A stretch of 24,254 bases of DNA from Anaerolinea sp. (GTDB lineage Bacteria > Chloroflexota > Anaerolineae > JAAEKA01). The number at the start of each line of letters is the position of its first letter. Position 1 is the stretch's first letter. Shown here piece after piece: positions 17,021 through 23,362 of this stretch. The stretch is from positions 1 to 24,254 of the forward strand of contig JACSRL010000783.1 in NCBI GenBank assembly GCA_014879765.1, given 5' to 3'. The translations under genes and the position numbers were made by a program. The notes under the pieces were generated by a model. It did no database searches. It saw only the letters and a program-made list of their open reading frames with translations, and had not been told where the DNA came from.

Positions 17021-17866
17021 ATGCCCCTTCCCCCCGACTTCCACTTCAGCCAGGGCAGTTTGCAGGATTTCGTCGACTGTCCGCGGCGCTTCCAGTTGCG
17101 CTATCTGGATGGCATCGCCTGGCCGGCGGTGCAGGCTGAGCCGATTCTGGAGAACGAGCGCCACATGCAGCAGGGTGAGCTCTTCCATCTGCTGGCGCAG
17201 CAGTACCTGGTGGGCGTGCCGGTGGCGCGGCTGACGGCCATGGCCCAGGGCGATCCCGACCTGGCGGCCTGGTGGCAGGCTTTTCTGGCCAGCGCGCCGG
17301 CCGAACTGCCTGGCCAGCGCTTTCCTGAGGTGACGCTCTCCGCGCCGCTGGGCGTCAGCGGGGAACGGCGGCTGGTGGCCAAGTTCGATTTGGTGATCCT
17401 GGCGACCGATGGGCGGGCGGTGATCTTCGACTGGAAGAGCTCGCGCCATCGTCCACCGCGGCGCTGGCTGGCCGGGCGCCTGCAGACGCGCGTCTATCCC
17501 TGGCTGCTGCTGCACGCGGGCCTTGATTTGAACGCCGGCCAGCCGCTGGCAGTGGATCGAATCGAGATGATCTATTGGTTTGCCGGCTTCCCTGACCGGC
17601 CGGAGCGCTTCGCCTACAGCGGCAGCCAGGCGGCCGAGGATGGGGGCTATCTCAATGCGCTGGTGGAGCAGATCGCGCTGCTGGCCGATGGGGAGGGCGT
17701 TTGGCCGCTGACCCCCGACGAGACGCACTGCCGCTACTGCGTTTATCGGTCGCTGTGCGAGCGGGGTGTGGAAGCCGGGAGGCTGGACGAGGCAGATTAC
17801 CGCGACTTCGAGCCGGAGGTTGAAGTCGATCTGGACTTCGAGCAGATCGCAGAGGTGGAGTATTAG
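17021..17866 (+). CDS. RecB/AddB-type PD-(D/E)XK nuclease with Fe-S cysteine motif
   Basis: A 281-residue stand-alone nuclease. The core shows His56 (ELFH), Asp123 (KFDLVI), Asp137-Trp-Lys139 (IFDWKSS) and the QxxxY motif Gln155-Tyr159. Four cysteines are placed as in AddB and Cas4 Fe-S nucleases: Cys20 (FVDCPRRF) and CRYCVYRSLC at 237-246 (C-x2-C-x5-C). The family cuts DNA ends with two metal ions, and the Fe-S cluster pins the N terminus to the C terminus. The ATG at 17021 has AAAGG six bases upstream and directly precedes the conserved N terminus. Upstream in-frame codons are repeat-derived. As the third gene of the helicase cluster it is the likely nuclease of an AddAB-like complex; a Cas4-like role is less likely without cas genes. 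Confidence 0.88.
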   Translation: MPLPPDFHFSQGSLQDFVDCPRRFQLRYLDGIAWPAVQAEPILENERHMQQGELFHLLAQQYLVGVPVARLTAMAQGDPDLAAWWQAFLASAPAELPGQRFPEVTLSAPLGVSGERRLVAKFDLVILATDGRAVIFDWKSSRHRPPRRWLAGRLQTRVYPWLLLHAGLDLNAGQPLAVDRIEMIYWFAGFPDRPERFAYSGSQAAEDGGYLNALVEQIALLADGEGVWPLTPDETHCRYCVYRSLCERGVEAGRLDEADYRDFEPEVEVDLDFEQIAEVEY

Positions 17867-17869
17867 AGC

Positions 17870-17907
17870 TTGCACTACACATTTTCACGGGAAAACGTGT
17901 AGTGCAA
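17870..17907. terminator. 17-bp-stem hairpin between convergent nuclease and recF genes
   Basis: TTGCACTACACATTTTC, loop ACGG, GAAAACGTGTAGTGCAA: 16 of 17 pairs match. It starts four bases after the nuclease stop. Position between convergent genes supports a bidirectional terminator. Confidence 0.65.
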
Positions 17908-17909
17908 CT

Positions 17910-17933
17910 ACACAAATTTGGCAAAATTTGTGT
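17910..17933. terminator. Second hairpin between nuclease and recF
   Basis: ACACAAATTT, loop GGCA, AAATTTGTGT, a perfect 10-bp AT-rich stem two bases after the first hairpin. It is AT-rich against a GC-rich genome and may serve recF transcripts arriving from the right. Confidence 0.5.
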
Positions 17934-17966
17934 GCTGTAGATGCATGATCGCGTCGCCTGCTCGAC

Positions 17967-19196
17967 TTAGAGAGCGCTGCTCTCCTCGATTCGTCCTTCC
18001 ACCACGTGCAGACAGCGGGCTTGGCCGCGGAATTCGGGGGTGAAATCGCTCCAGTCGGTGGTGGTCACCAGCGCCTGCTGCACGCCGCTCAGCGCCTCCA
18101 GCAGCAGCGCGCGGCGGCTGCCGTCCAGCTCTGACATGACATCGTCCAGCAACAAGAGCGGGGGCGCGCCCAAGGCCCGCTGCATGATGGCCACCTCAGC
18201 CAGCTTGACCGACAGCGCGGCCGTGCGCTGCTGGCCACGGCTGCCATAGGTGCGCAGATCGCGGCCCTGGGCGGTGAACTGCACATCGTCGCGGTGGGGG
18301 CCCAGCAGCGACATGCCCGCGGCGATCTCCCGCGGGCGGGTGCGGGCCAGCGCCTGGCCGAAGACCGTCGCGATGGAAGGCTGGTCGCCGGCCAGGTAGA
18401 GGGGCGAGGGCTCGCGCAGCCAGGGCAGGTCGCCGCTGGCCGGCTCATCGTCGTTGTCGCCCGGCTCCAGGCTGGGCAGATAGCGCACGTGCAGCCGCTC
18501 GCGGCCGGCGGTCAACGCCTGCTGGCGCTGATTGGCCTCGGCTTCCAGCTCACCGACAAAGGCGGCGCGGCGCGCCATCAGCAGGCTGCCGTGCGCGACC
18601 AGTTGCTCATCCCAGAAGGCCAACTGCTCGCGCGGGCCCCCCTGCTCGCGCAGCGCCTTGAGCAGCGCGTTGCGCTGATCCAGCACCTTGTTGTAGCTGC
18701 CCAGCGCGCGACAGTAGTCGTGCTGCATCTGGCAGAGGGCGATGTCCAGGTAGCGCCGCCGCACGCTGGGCGCGCCGGAGATCAGCTCGATGTCCTGGGG
18801 CAGAAAGAGCACCGTGGGCATCTGACCTACCAGGTCGATGGCGCGGCGGCTGACGCCGTTGACCCGCACCTCCTTGCGCAGCAGCGGCGCGCCGCTGCTC
18901 GATTTGTTGGACTGCACCAGGGTGATCTCGATGCGTTGCTTGCGGCCGCCGGCCGCTGTCAGTTCCCCCACCAGCCGGGCAAAGGGCAGCGGTTCCTCCC
19001 AGGCCAGCCAATGCACCAGCTCCCGCTCCGCGCCGGCCAGCAGCGAGCGTGAGGTGGCCAGGTAGGCCACAGCCTCCAGGAAGCTGGTCTTGCCCTGGGC
19101 GTTCAGCCCTTGCAGCAGGGTGATGCCCTGGGTCAGGTTCAGCTCCAGCCGGCCGAAGTTGCGGAAATTGGTGAGGGAAAGGTGGGAGAGGTACAC
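17967..19196 (-). CDS. recF: DNA replication and repair protein RecF
   Basis: A 409-residue SMC-like ATPase. The N terminus MYLSHLSLTNFRNF and Walker A GLNAQGKT (30-37; Ala replaces the usual third Gly), the middle segment ISGAPSVRRRYLD and the ABC-type Walker B LLLLDDVMSELD (Asp351-Asp352) are characteristic of RecF. RecF with RecOR loads RecA on gapped DNA and helps restart stalled forks. The GTG at 19196 gives the canonical start, but there is no Shine-Dalgarno: the upstream sequence is a heptad array that reaches the start codon. It is last in a minus-strand series dnaN, antitoxin-like gene, TumE-like gene, recF. Confidence 0.95.
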   Translation of the reverse strand: MYLSHLSLTNFRNFGRLELNLTQGITLLQGLNAQGKTSFLEAVAYLATSRSLLAGAERELVHWLAWEEPLPFARLVGELTAAGGRKQRIEITLVQSNKSSSGAPLLRKEVRVNGVSRRAIDLVGQMPTVLFLPQDIELISGAPSVRRRYLDIALCQMQHDYCRALGSYNKVLDQRNALLKALREQGGPREQLAFWDEQLVAHGSLLMARRAAFVGELEAEANQRQQALTAGRERLHVRYLPSLEPGDNDDEPASGDLPWLREPSPLYLAGDQPSIATVFGQALARTRPREIAAGMSLLGPHRDDVQFTAQGRDLRTYGSRGQQRTAALSVKLAEVAIMQRALGAPPLLLLDDVMSELDGSRRALLLEALSGVQQALVTTTDWSDFTPEFRGQARCLHVVEGRIEESSAL

Positions 19197-19243
19197 GGAA
19201 AACAGTTAACGGTGAACGGTTAATGAGAAATGGTTGACGGTCA
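19195..19243. repeat. Heptad array filling the tumE-recF gap
   Basis: Seven exact 7-bp units on the plus strand (acggaaa, acagtta, acggtga, acggtta, atgagaa, atggttg, acggtca) reach from the recF start codon to the TumE-like stop. The stop (TGA on the minus strand, 19241-19243) is the end of the last unit. The array thus replaces the whole intergenic space, including where a recF ribosome binding site would lie. Confidence 0.8.
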
Positions 19244-19597
19244 GAGGAGGTTGTTGGAGAACAAAATGTCCTCGACTTCTGTCATAAACTGAATGACAGG
19301 ATGCGAGGACATACCTTCCGATGTTGTTTCGTGGATTTCTTGCGATCCAAATGGGTGGCGATGCCACCGGCCCCGCTCGCGATCTCGTCCGTAGAGACGC
19401 CCAGATGCACCAATCAATGCCAGACTCAGGCGATCAGAACGCTCGCTCAGAAAAACCTGCACGAAAAAGTCGGTATCGATTTCGAAGCGGACCGTTGCCG
19501 TGCTGTTGGTTCGGTCAGTAACCTGCCAAGTGCGGATGAACCAGAACCGTTCGGCTGCATTCGCTGCCTCTATCAGTAGTTGTTCAACCGTCTCCAT
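19241..19597 (-). CDS. TumE-family toxin-like protein
   Basis: A 118-residue protein with the TumE-type core FFVQVFLSERSDRLSLALIGASG followed by GRWHRHPFGS, a pattern typical of the TumE toxin family of type II toxin-antitoxin systems. The start at 19597 (METVEQLL) lies inside the end of the preceding gene, a 14-bp overlap, so translation is coupled. The mechanism of TumE-type toxins is not well established, so I describe it by family only. It is more AT-rich than the flanking dnaN and recF, which suggests acquisition between them. The stop is formed by a heptad array. Confidence 0.7.
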   Translation of the reverse strand: METVEQLLIEAANAAERFWFIRTWQVTDRTNSTATVRFEIDTDFFVQVFLSERSDRLSLALIGASGRLYGRDRERGRWHRHPFGSQEIHETTSEGMSSHPVIQFMTEVEDILFSNNLL

Positions 19598-19907
19598 TAA
19601 ACAACTCGCGCAACTGTTGCTCCATCGTCGCGATGCCGTCAATAGCCGTCTCCCAGGCGATGGCGTCAGACTCCACTTCCCAGGTGTACCCGCTCGTCCT
19701 GATCATATCGCGGCGCTCAAACTCATTGAAGCTCATACCATATTTGTCAGTAAGGCGTCGATCTGTCAACCGATAGCGCGCCAAACGTCTCCGATGTTCG
19801 GCCTCCACCAGATGGCTCAGTTTAGTTTCGATATCTTCGTTTTGCGCCCATGAGACGTTGTTCAACTGCTGGGCAACGCGATCTGATACCATCAGGGTTA
19901 CAGTCAT
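19584..19907 (-). CDS. Antitoxin-like partner of the TumE-like protein
   Basis: A 107-residue charged protein (MTVTLMVSDRVAQQLNN start, then helical segments such as LVEAEHRRRLARYRLTDRRL). I do not recognise a named domain. Its size, acidic/basic helical character and 14-bp overlap with the TumE-like gene fit the antitoxin of a two-gene module, and the downstream order antitoxin then toxin is usual. I chose ATG 19907; an upstream in-frame start near 19940 is possible but adds residues without typical features. Located between dnaN and the toxin on the same strand. Confidence 0.6.
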   Translation of the reverse strand: MTVTLMVSDRVAQQLNNVSWAQNEDIETKLSHLVEAEHRRRLARYRLTDRRLTDKYGMSFNEFERRDMIRTSGYTWEVESDAIAWETAIDGIATMEQQLRELFNGDG

Positions 19908-20017
19908 GATGTGTGCTCTATGTTCCGTTGATTGCCCCACGCAGCCACGGGCTTAATGGGCGCTCAACCTACCGAACCGTCATCAATCAGGAAGGCAGAC
20001 TTGGTGCGTCAGTCAGG

Positions 20018-20059
20018 ATTCATCCTTCCGCATTCATCCTTCATCATTTCCGCTACCGG
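20018..20059. repeat. Heptad array at the dnaN 3' end
   Basis: On the plus strand attcatc, cttccgc, attcatc, cttcatc, atttccg, ctaccgg follow a strict 7-bp period from 20018 to 20059. In the sense of dnaN these read GATGAAT/GATGAAG-type units carrying TGA. The dnaN stop TAG (20053-20055) is in phase within the last unit. Confidence 0.6.
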
Positions 20060-21210
20060 CTGATGTGCATGGGCATGACGACGCAGGTGAACTCCTCCGG
20101 GCCGACGCCGACGGGGCGGACAATGCCGGGCGCGCTGGCGCGGGTGGTCTCCAGCGCGATCTGCGGCTCGTCGATGACGTTGAGCACGTCCAGCATGTAG
20201 CGGCCGTTGAAGGCGATCTCGCCTTCCGGCCCCTCGATGATGGCGTCCAGGTTGGCCAGGTTGTCGCCCGACTCGGCCGAGGTGGCGGTCATGGTCAGGC
20301 TGGCCGGCGCGCCGTCGTGGCCGGGGGTCATCTGGAAGCGCACGATGTTGGAGCTATCGCGGGCGAAGAGGTTGGCGACGCGCAGCGCACGCAGCGTCGC
20401 CTGGGTGTCGATGATGGTGCGGGTGGCGAAGCTCTTGGGGATGATGGCCTCGTAGTTGGGGAAGTTGGCGTCGATCAACTGGGACACCATGTCCACGTCG
20501 GGCAGGTGGAAGAGGATCTGATTGCGCGCGCTGGCGATGGTGATCTCCACCATCTGCGGCTCGCCCTCCGCCTTGGGCAGCAGGCCGATGATGCGGCTCA
20601 GCTCCGCCAGAGCGCGGGCGGGAATGATCACCTCGCTCTTCTCCGGCACGGCCGCGGCCAGCTCGGTGCTGCGCACGGCCAGGCGGAAGCCGTCAGTGGC
20701 GGCCAGGGTCAGCCGCTTGCCGTTGAAGCGGGCATTGACGCCGGTCAGGGTGGGGCGGCTTTCGTCGGTGGCCGCGGCAAAGACCACCTGATTGATCATC
20801 TTGCGCAGCGTCTCGGCCTCGATGCGGATCGCCTCGGCGCCGTCGCTGGTGGGGATGATGGGGAACTCGCTGGCGTCGATGCCTTTGATGTTGGTGTCGT
20901 AGCGCGCGCACTTCAGGTTGAGCATCAGCGTGCGCACGCTCAGGTCCATGTCGATGCGCTCGGCCGGGAGTTGGCCGACGAACTCACTCAGCAGGCGCGC
21001 CGGCACCGTCACTGAGCCGTCGTCCTCCACCTTGGCGCCGATCCAGCAGACGATGCCGATCTCCAGATTGGTGGCAGCCAGCTTGAGACGCCCCTCGTCG
21101 GTGGCCAACAGGATATTGCCCAGAACAGGCAGGGTGCTGCGCGGGGAAACAGCGCGGCCGACGATATTCAATCCACGGGACAGGTTTTCTTGCAAACAGG
21201 ATACGCGCAC
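20053..21210 (-). CDS. dnaN: DNA polymerase III sliding clamp (beta subunit)
   Basis: A 385-residue clamp protein with the three-domain beta fold. Diagnostic segments are VSCLQENLSRGLNIVGRAV and LPVLGNILLAT in domain 1, TDESRPTLTGVNARF and LAATDGFRLAVR in domain 2, and LDAIIEGPEGEIAFNGRYML then a C-terminal CVVMPMHISR in domain 3. The clamp encircles DNA and tethers polymerase III and repair enzymes. The start is the GTG at 21210, set by GGAGGT (21217-21222) six bases upstream; an in-frame extension to 21228 is unlikely. The C terminus matches the conserved VMPM ending. An extended -10 promoter lies at 21267-21275. recF is downstream, separated by a toxin-antitoxin pair. Confidence 0.97.
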   Translation of the reverse strand: MRVSCLQENLSRGLNIVGRAVSPRSTLPVLGNILLATDEGRLKLAATNLEIGIVCWIGAKVEDDGSVTVPARLLSEFVGQLPAERIDMDLSVRTLMLNLKCARYDTNIKGIDASEFPIIPTSDGAEAIRIEAETLRKMINQVVFAAATDESRPTLTGVNARFNGKRLTLAATDGFRLAVRSTELAAAVPEKSEVIIPARALAELSRIIGLLPKAEGEPQMVEITIASARNQILFHLPDVDMVSQLIDANFPNYEAIIPKSFATRTIIDTQATLRALRVANLFARDSSNIVRFQMTPGHDGAPASLTMTATSAESGDNLANLDAIIEGPEGEIAFNGRYMLDVLNVIDEPQIALETTRASAPGIVRPVGVGPEEFTCVVMPMHISR

Positions 21211-21216
21211 GGAACG

Positions 21217-21222
21217 ACCTCC
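21217..21222 (-). promoter_or_regulatory. dnaN ribosome binding site
   Basis: GGAGGT on the minus strand, six bases before GTG 21210. It decides the dnaN start against the longer in-frame possibility. Confidence 0.8.
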
Positions 21223-21237
21223 AACCAAAGATAAACC

Positions 21238-21251
21238 AGCGGGAACCCGCT
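21238..21251. promoter_or_regulatory. Dyad in the dnaN leader
   Basis: AGCGGGAACCCGCT has 6-bp arms around AA. It lies between the predicted dnaN transcription start (about 21260) and the ribosome binding site, and could be an mRNA hairpin or operator. Confidence 0.35.
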
Positions 21252-21266
21252 AAGAATGCGAGGGCA

Positions 21267-21275
21267 AGTATACCA
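21267..21275 (-). promoter_or_regulatory. Extended -10 promoter of dnaN
   Basis: TGGTATACT on the minus strand (TG-N-TATACT). The -35 region at standard spacing is poor, as is usual for extended -10 promoters. Predicted start about 21260, 50 nt before dnaN. The same TGGTATACT precedes vapB at 22092-22100. Confidence 0.6.
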
Positions 21276-21327
21276 TGAAAGGGGTGAATTTTGCCAGAAG
21301 CAGAGTCGTCAAATCCCTGGGCTATGA

Positions 21328-21732
21328 TCACCAAACGATAGGTATCAGTCCAGAGCGAGCAATAAACGCATCCTTTGTCAGAAGTACTACCGTATGACCC
21401 AATATCCGAAGCTGCGTGGCTGTGGCTAAAATGAGCCGGTCGTGCATTTCGGGAATCGTTGCAGCACCAAGACTCTGCTGTAGAATCGTCATCGTAAGAG
21501 GATATACTTCTAACCGTGGGTCACTCTGAACGCTGATCAACAGATCTGATGGAGAGGGAATGCTGGTTCTTCCTCGCTCAACGATAAACGCAGCTTCCGC
21601 TAAGGCGATGATGGGAAGAACCAGATCATTCCCTGGGTCATCGATAATTGCCTTTGCTTTCTGACTTAACCTTGGGTTGCCCTCCAGATACCATACTAGA
21701 GGATGCGTGTCGAGGACATACTTAAGAGCCAT
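21328..21732 (-). CDS. vapC: PIN-domain ribonuclease toxin, VapC family
   Basis: A 134-residue PIN domain. The acidic metal ligands are visible: Asp8 in KYVLDTHPLVWYLEG, Glu46 in ALAEAAFIVERG, Asp98 in IPEMHDRLILATA and Asp121 in LLTKDAFI. VapC toxins are Mg-dependent RNases that cut tRNA or rRNA and are held inactive by VapB. The start overlaps the end of the upstream antitoxin gene by 11 bp, the usual coupled arrangement. The AT-rich base composition contrasts with dnaN next door and suggests recent acquisition. Confidence 0.9.
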   Translation of the reverse strand: MALKYVLDTHPLVWYLEGNPRLSQKAKAIIDDPGNDLVLPIIALAEAAFIVERGRTSIPSPSDLLISVQSDPRLEVYPLTMTILQQSLGAATIPEMHDRLILATATQLRILGHTVVLLTKDAFIARSGLIPIVW

Positions 21733-21952
21733 TTAACTCCTGCTCCGTGGGAAGCCACTCAGCCAGAGCGAAATCTTCGTCAGTAGACATATGCTCCGAT
21801 TTGAAACGACCATACATTAATGGCTGCGATCGCATAGGTGTGTGGTCTGGTATCATCGTCTCGATCACGCGTTGAATCAAGCGCAGGCGGTCACCCGATG
21901 AAAGTTGTTCCACTTGTTTCGTGACCTGTTCCACCGTCAATACAGCAGTCAT
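21722..21952 (-). CDS. vapB: VapB-like antitoxin
   Basis: A 76-residue protein directly before and overlapping vapC. The N-terminal half (VTKQVEQLSSGDRLRLIQRVIE) is a helical antitoxin-like region. The C-terminal half is acidic (STDEDFALAEWLPTEQEL), fitting the toxin-binding tail of VapB-type antitoxins. I do not see a clear AbrB or ribbon-helix-helix DNA-binding domain, so its subclass is uncertain. It probably represses its own promoter in complex with VapC. Confidence 0.7.
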   Translation of the reverse strand: MTAVLTVEQVTKQVEQLSSGDRLRLIQRVIETMIPDHTPMRSQPLMYGRFKSEHMSTDEDFALAEWLPTEQELNGS

Positions 21953-21981
21953 GTCAGCATCCTCTTGATGTTAGGTAACTG

Positions 21982-22021
21982 TTCAAGTGCCCGGCACCTA
22001 CGGCTGAGAAACCAGGTTCTT
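21982..22021. repeat. GTGCCnGGCAC repeat next to an AGAAACC repeat
   Basis: 21982-22008 matches 24224-24250 at 24 of 27 positions around the palindrome GTGCC-C-GGCAC. It is followed by GAGAAACCAGGTTCT, an imperfect member of the AGAAACC/GGTTTCT palindrome family seen again at 23326-23340. Both lie in the leader between the vapB promoter and vapB. Confidence 0.65.
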
Positions 22022-22091
22022 CTCTTGCGGGTCGGTTCTCATCTTCGCAACGACCTTTTGCAGCCGTGTCGGCGAAGCGAGCTACACCGCA

Positions 22092-22100
22092 AGTATACCA
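22092..22100 (-). promoter_or_regulatory. Extended -10 promoter of vapBC
   Basis: TGGTATACT on the minus strand, with TTCCAC 17 bp upstream as a weak -35. The predicted start is about 22085, giving a leader of about 130 nt that contains the repeats at 21982-22021. Confidence 0.5.
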
Positions 22101-22170
22101 TCAATCACGATTTTGTGGAACTGAGTGCATGCGCATCGGCGCGGCGCCTGATTACACCCCTGCCAAGTCC

Positions 22171-22199
22171 TTGCCGATTTTTCGCCCTGCGGGTACAAT
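22171..22199 (+). promoter_or_regulatory. Sigma-70 promoter of the glycosyltransferase gene
   Basis: TTGCCG (22171-22176), a 17-bp spacer and TACAAT (22194-22199). The predicted start is 22206, only three bases before ATG 22209, so the message would be essentially leaderless. Confidence 0.7.
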
Positions 22200-22208
22200 C
22201 TCGGTGTC

Positions 22209-23315
22209 ATGAAAACAGCCCTGGTACACGACTGGCTCAATCAAATCGGCGGCGCGGAGAATGTGCTGGAGACGCTGGTGGACATGTTCCCCGGCGCGCC
22301 GGTCTACACCAGCATCTACGCGCCCAGGCTGATGCCGGCCAGCTACGCAACCTGGCAGATCCAGACCAGCTTCATGCAGCGGCTGCCGGGGGTGGCTACC
22401 CATCACCAGAGCTACCTGCCCTTCTACCCGCTGGCCTTCGAGCAGTTCGACCTGGGCGGCTATGACCTGGTGCTGAGCAACAAATCGGCCTTCTGTCACG
22501 GCGTGATCACCCCGCCGGAGACGTTGCACATCAGCTACTGCCTGACCCCCACCCGTTTTCTTTGGATGTACGAGTCCTATCGCCAGCGCGAGGGGCTGGG
22601 CAAGGCGGCCGACGCGGCGCTGCGGCCGGCGTTGGCCGCCTTGCGGCAATGGGACCGGCTGGCGGCCGACCGGGTGGATCATTTCATCGCCATCAGCCGC
22701 GTGGTGCAGGCGCGCATCCGCAAGTTCTATGGCCGCGGCAGCACGATCATCTATCCGCCGGTGGATGTGCAGCGCTTCTTCCCCTCGGCGCGCCAGCCGG
22801 GCGACTACTACCTGGCCGGCGGCCGCTTGATCCCCTACAAGCGGGTTGACCTGGCGGTGGAGGCCTTCAATCAACTGGATCGGCCGCTGCTGATCTTCGG
22901 CGACGGCCGCGATCGGACCGACTTGCAGGCCAAGGCAGGCCGCAACATCACCTTCCTGGGCCGCGTCTCCTGGGATCGGCTGGTCGATCTCTTTCAGCAC
23001 TGCCGGGCCTTCATCTTCCCCGGCCTGGAGGATTTCGGCATCGCGCCGCTGGAGGCCCAGGCGGCCGGCCGGCCGGTGATCGCCTACGCCGGCGGCGGCG
23101 CACTGGACACTGTGATCGACGGCGCGACCGGGCTGCTTTTCCGCCAGCAAACCGCGCGGGCGCTGGTCGAAGCCGTGCAAACCTTCGAGTCCATGGCCTT
23201 CAGCCCCGCTGCCTGCCGCGCCAACGCCGAACGCTTCGCCGTGGAGCGTTTTCGCCGCGAGCTGATGAACTATGTCGAGGCGCGCGTTGTGGAACACGCG
23301 GAACGTAACCTGTAA
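22209..23315 (+). CDS. GT4-family glycosyltransferase
   Basis: A 368-residue retaining glycosyltransferase of the GT-B fold. The N-terminal acceptor domain begins KTALVHDWLNQIGGAENVL. The donor-binding half carries YYLAGGRLIPYKRVDLAVEA, ITFLGRVSWDRLVDLFQHC and the E-x7-E-like motif FPGLEDFGIAPLEAQAAGRP. Family members add hexose or mannose from nucleotide sugars to exopolysaccharide or O-antigen intermediates on the cytoplasmic membrane face; the sugar cannot be read from the sequence. The Wzz-like gene follows 47 bp later, indicating a polysaccharide locus. No Shine-Dalgarno precedes the ATG, in line with near-leaderless transcription. The last residues ERNL and the stop lie in a heptad array. 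Confidence 0.92.
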   Translation: MKTALVHDWLNQIGGAENVLETLVDMFPGAPVYTSIYAPRLMPASYATWQIQTSFMQRLPGVATHHQSYLPFYPLAFEQFDLGGYDLVLSNKSAFCHGVITPPETLHISYCLTPTRFLWMYESYRQREGLGKAADAALRPALAALRQWDRLAADRVDHFIAISRVVQARIRKFYGRGSTIIYPPVDVQRFFPSARQPGDYYLAGGRLIPYKRVDLAVEAFNQLDRPLLIFGDGRDRTDLQAKAGRNITFLGRVSWDRLVDLFQHCRAFIFPGLEDFGIAPLEAQAAGRPVIAYAGGGALDTVIDGATGLLFRQQTARALVEAVQTFESMAFSPAACRANAERFAVERFRRELMNYVEARVVEHAERNL

Positions 23316-23340
23316 CCGTGTTTTGAGAAACCGGGTTTCT
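23304..23340. repeat. Heptad pair and AGAAACC palindrome after the glycosyltransferase
   Basis: cgtaacc and tgtaacc (23304-23317) encode the last codons and the TAA stop of the glycosyltransferase. AGAAACCGGGTTTCT (23326-23340) is a near-perfect palindrome with 7-bp arms around one base. The palindrome is a common type of dispersed intergenic repeat and may act as a hairpin. Confidence 0.6.
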
Positions 23341-23362
23341 GACTGCACTGATGTGACTTTCT

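Noticed and set aside
17882..17895. Second parS-like site in a hairpin
   Set aside because: TTTTCACGGGAAAA departs from parS at several positions, including the central CACGTG, and is explained by the 17-bp hairpin.
21211..21228. Longer dnaN start
   Set aside because: The six extra codons cover the GGAGGT ribosome binding site of GTG 21210 and are not part of the conserved clamp N terminus.
19908..22208. Replication origin around dnaN
   Set aside because: I see no cluster of DnaA boxes (TTATCCACA-like) and no dnaA gene, so dnaN and parS alone do not support an oriC call in this window.
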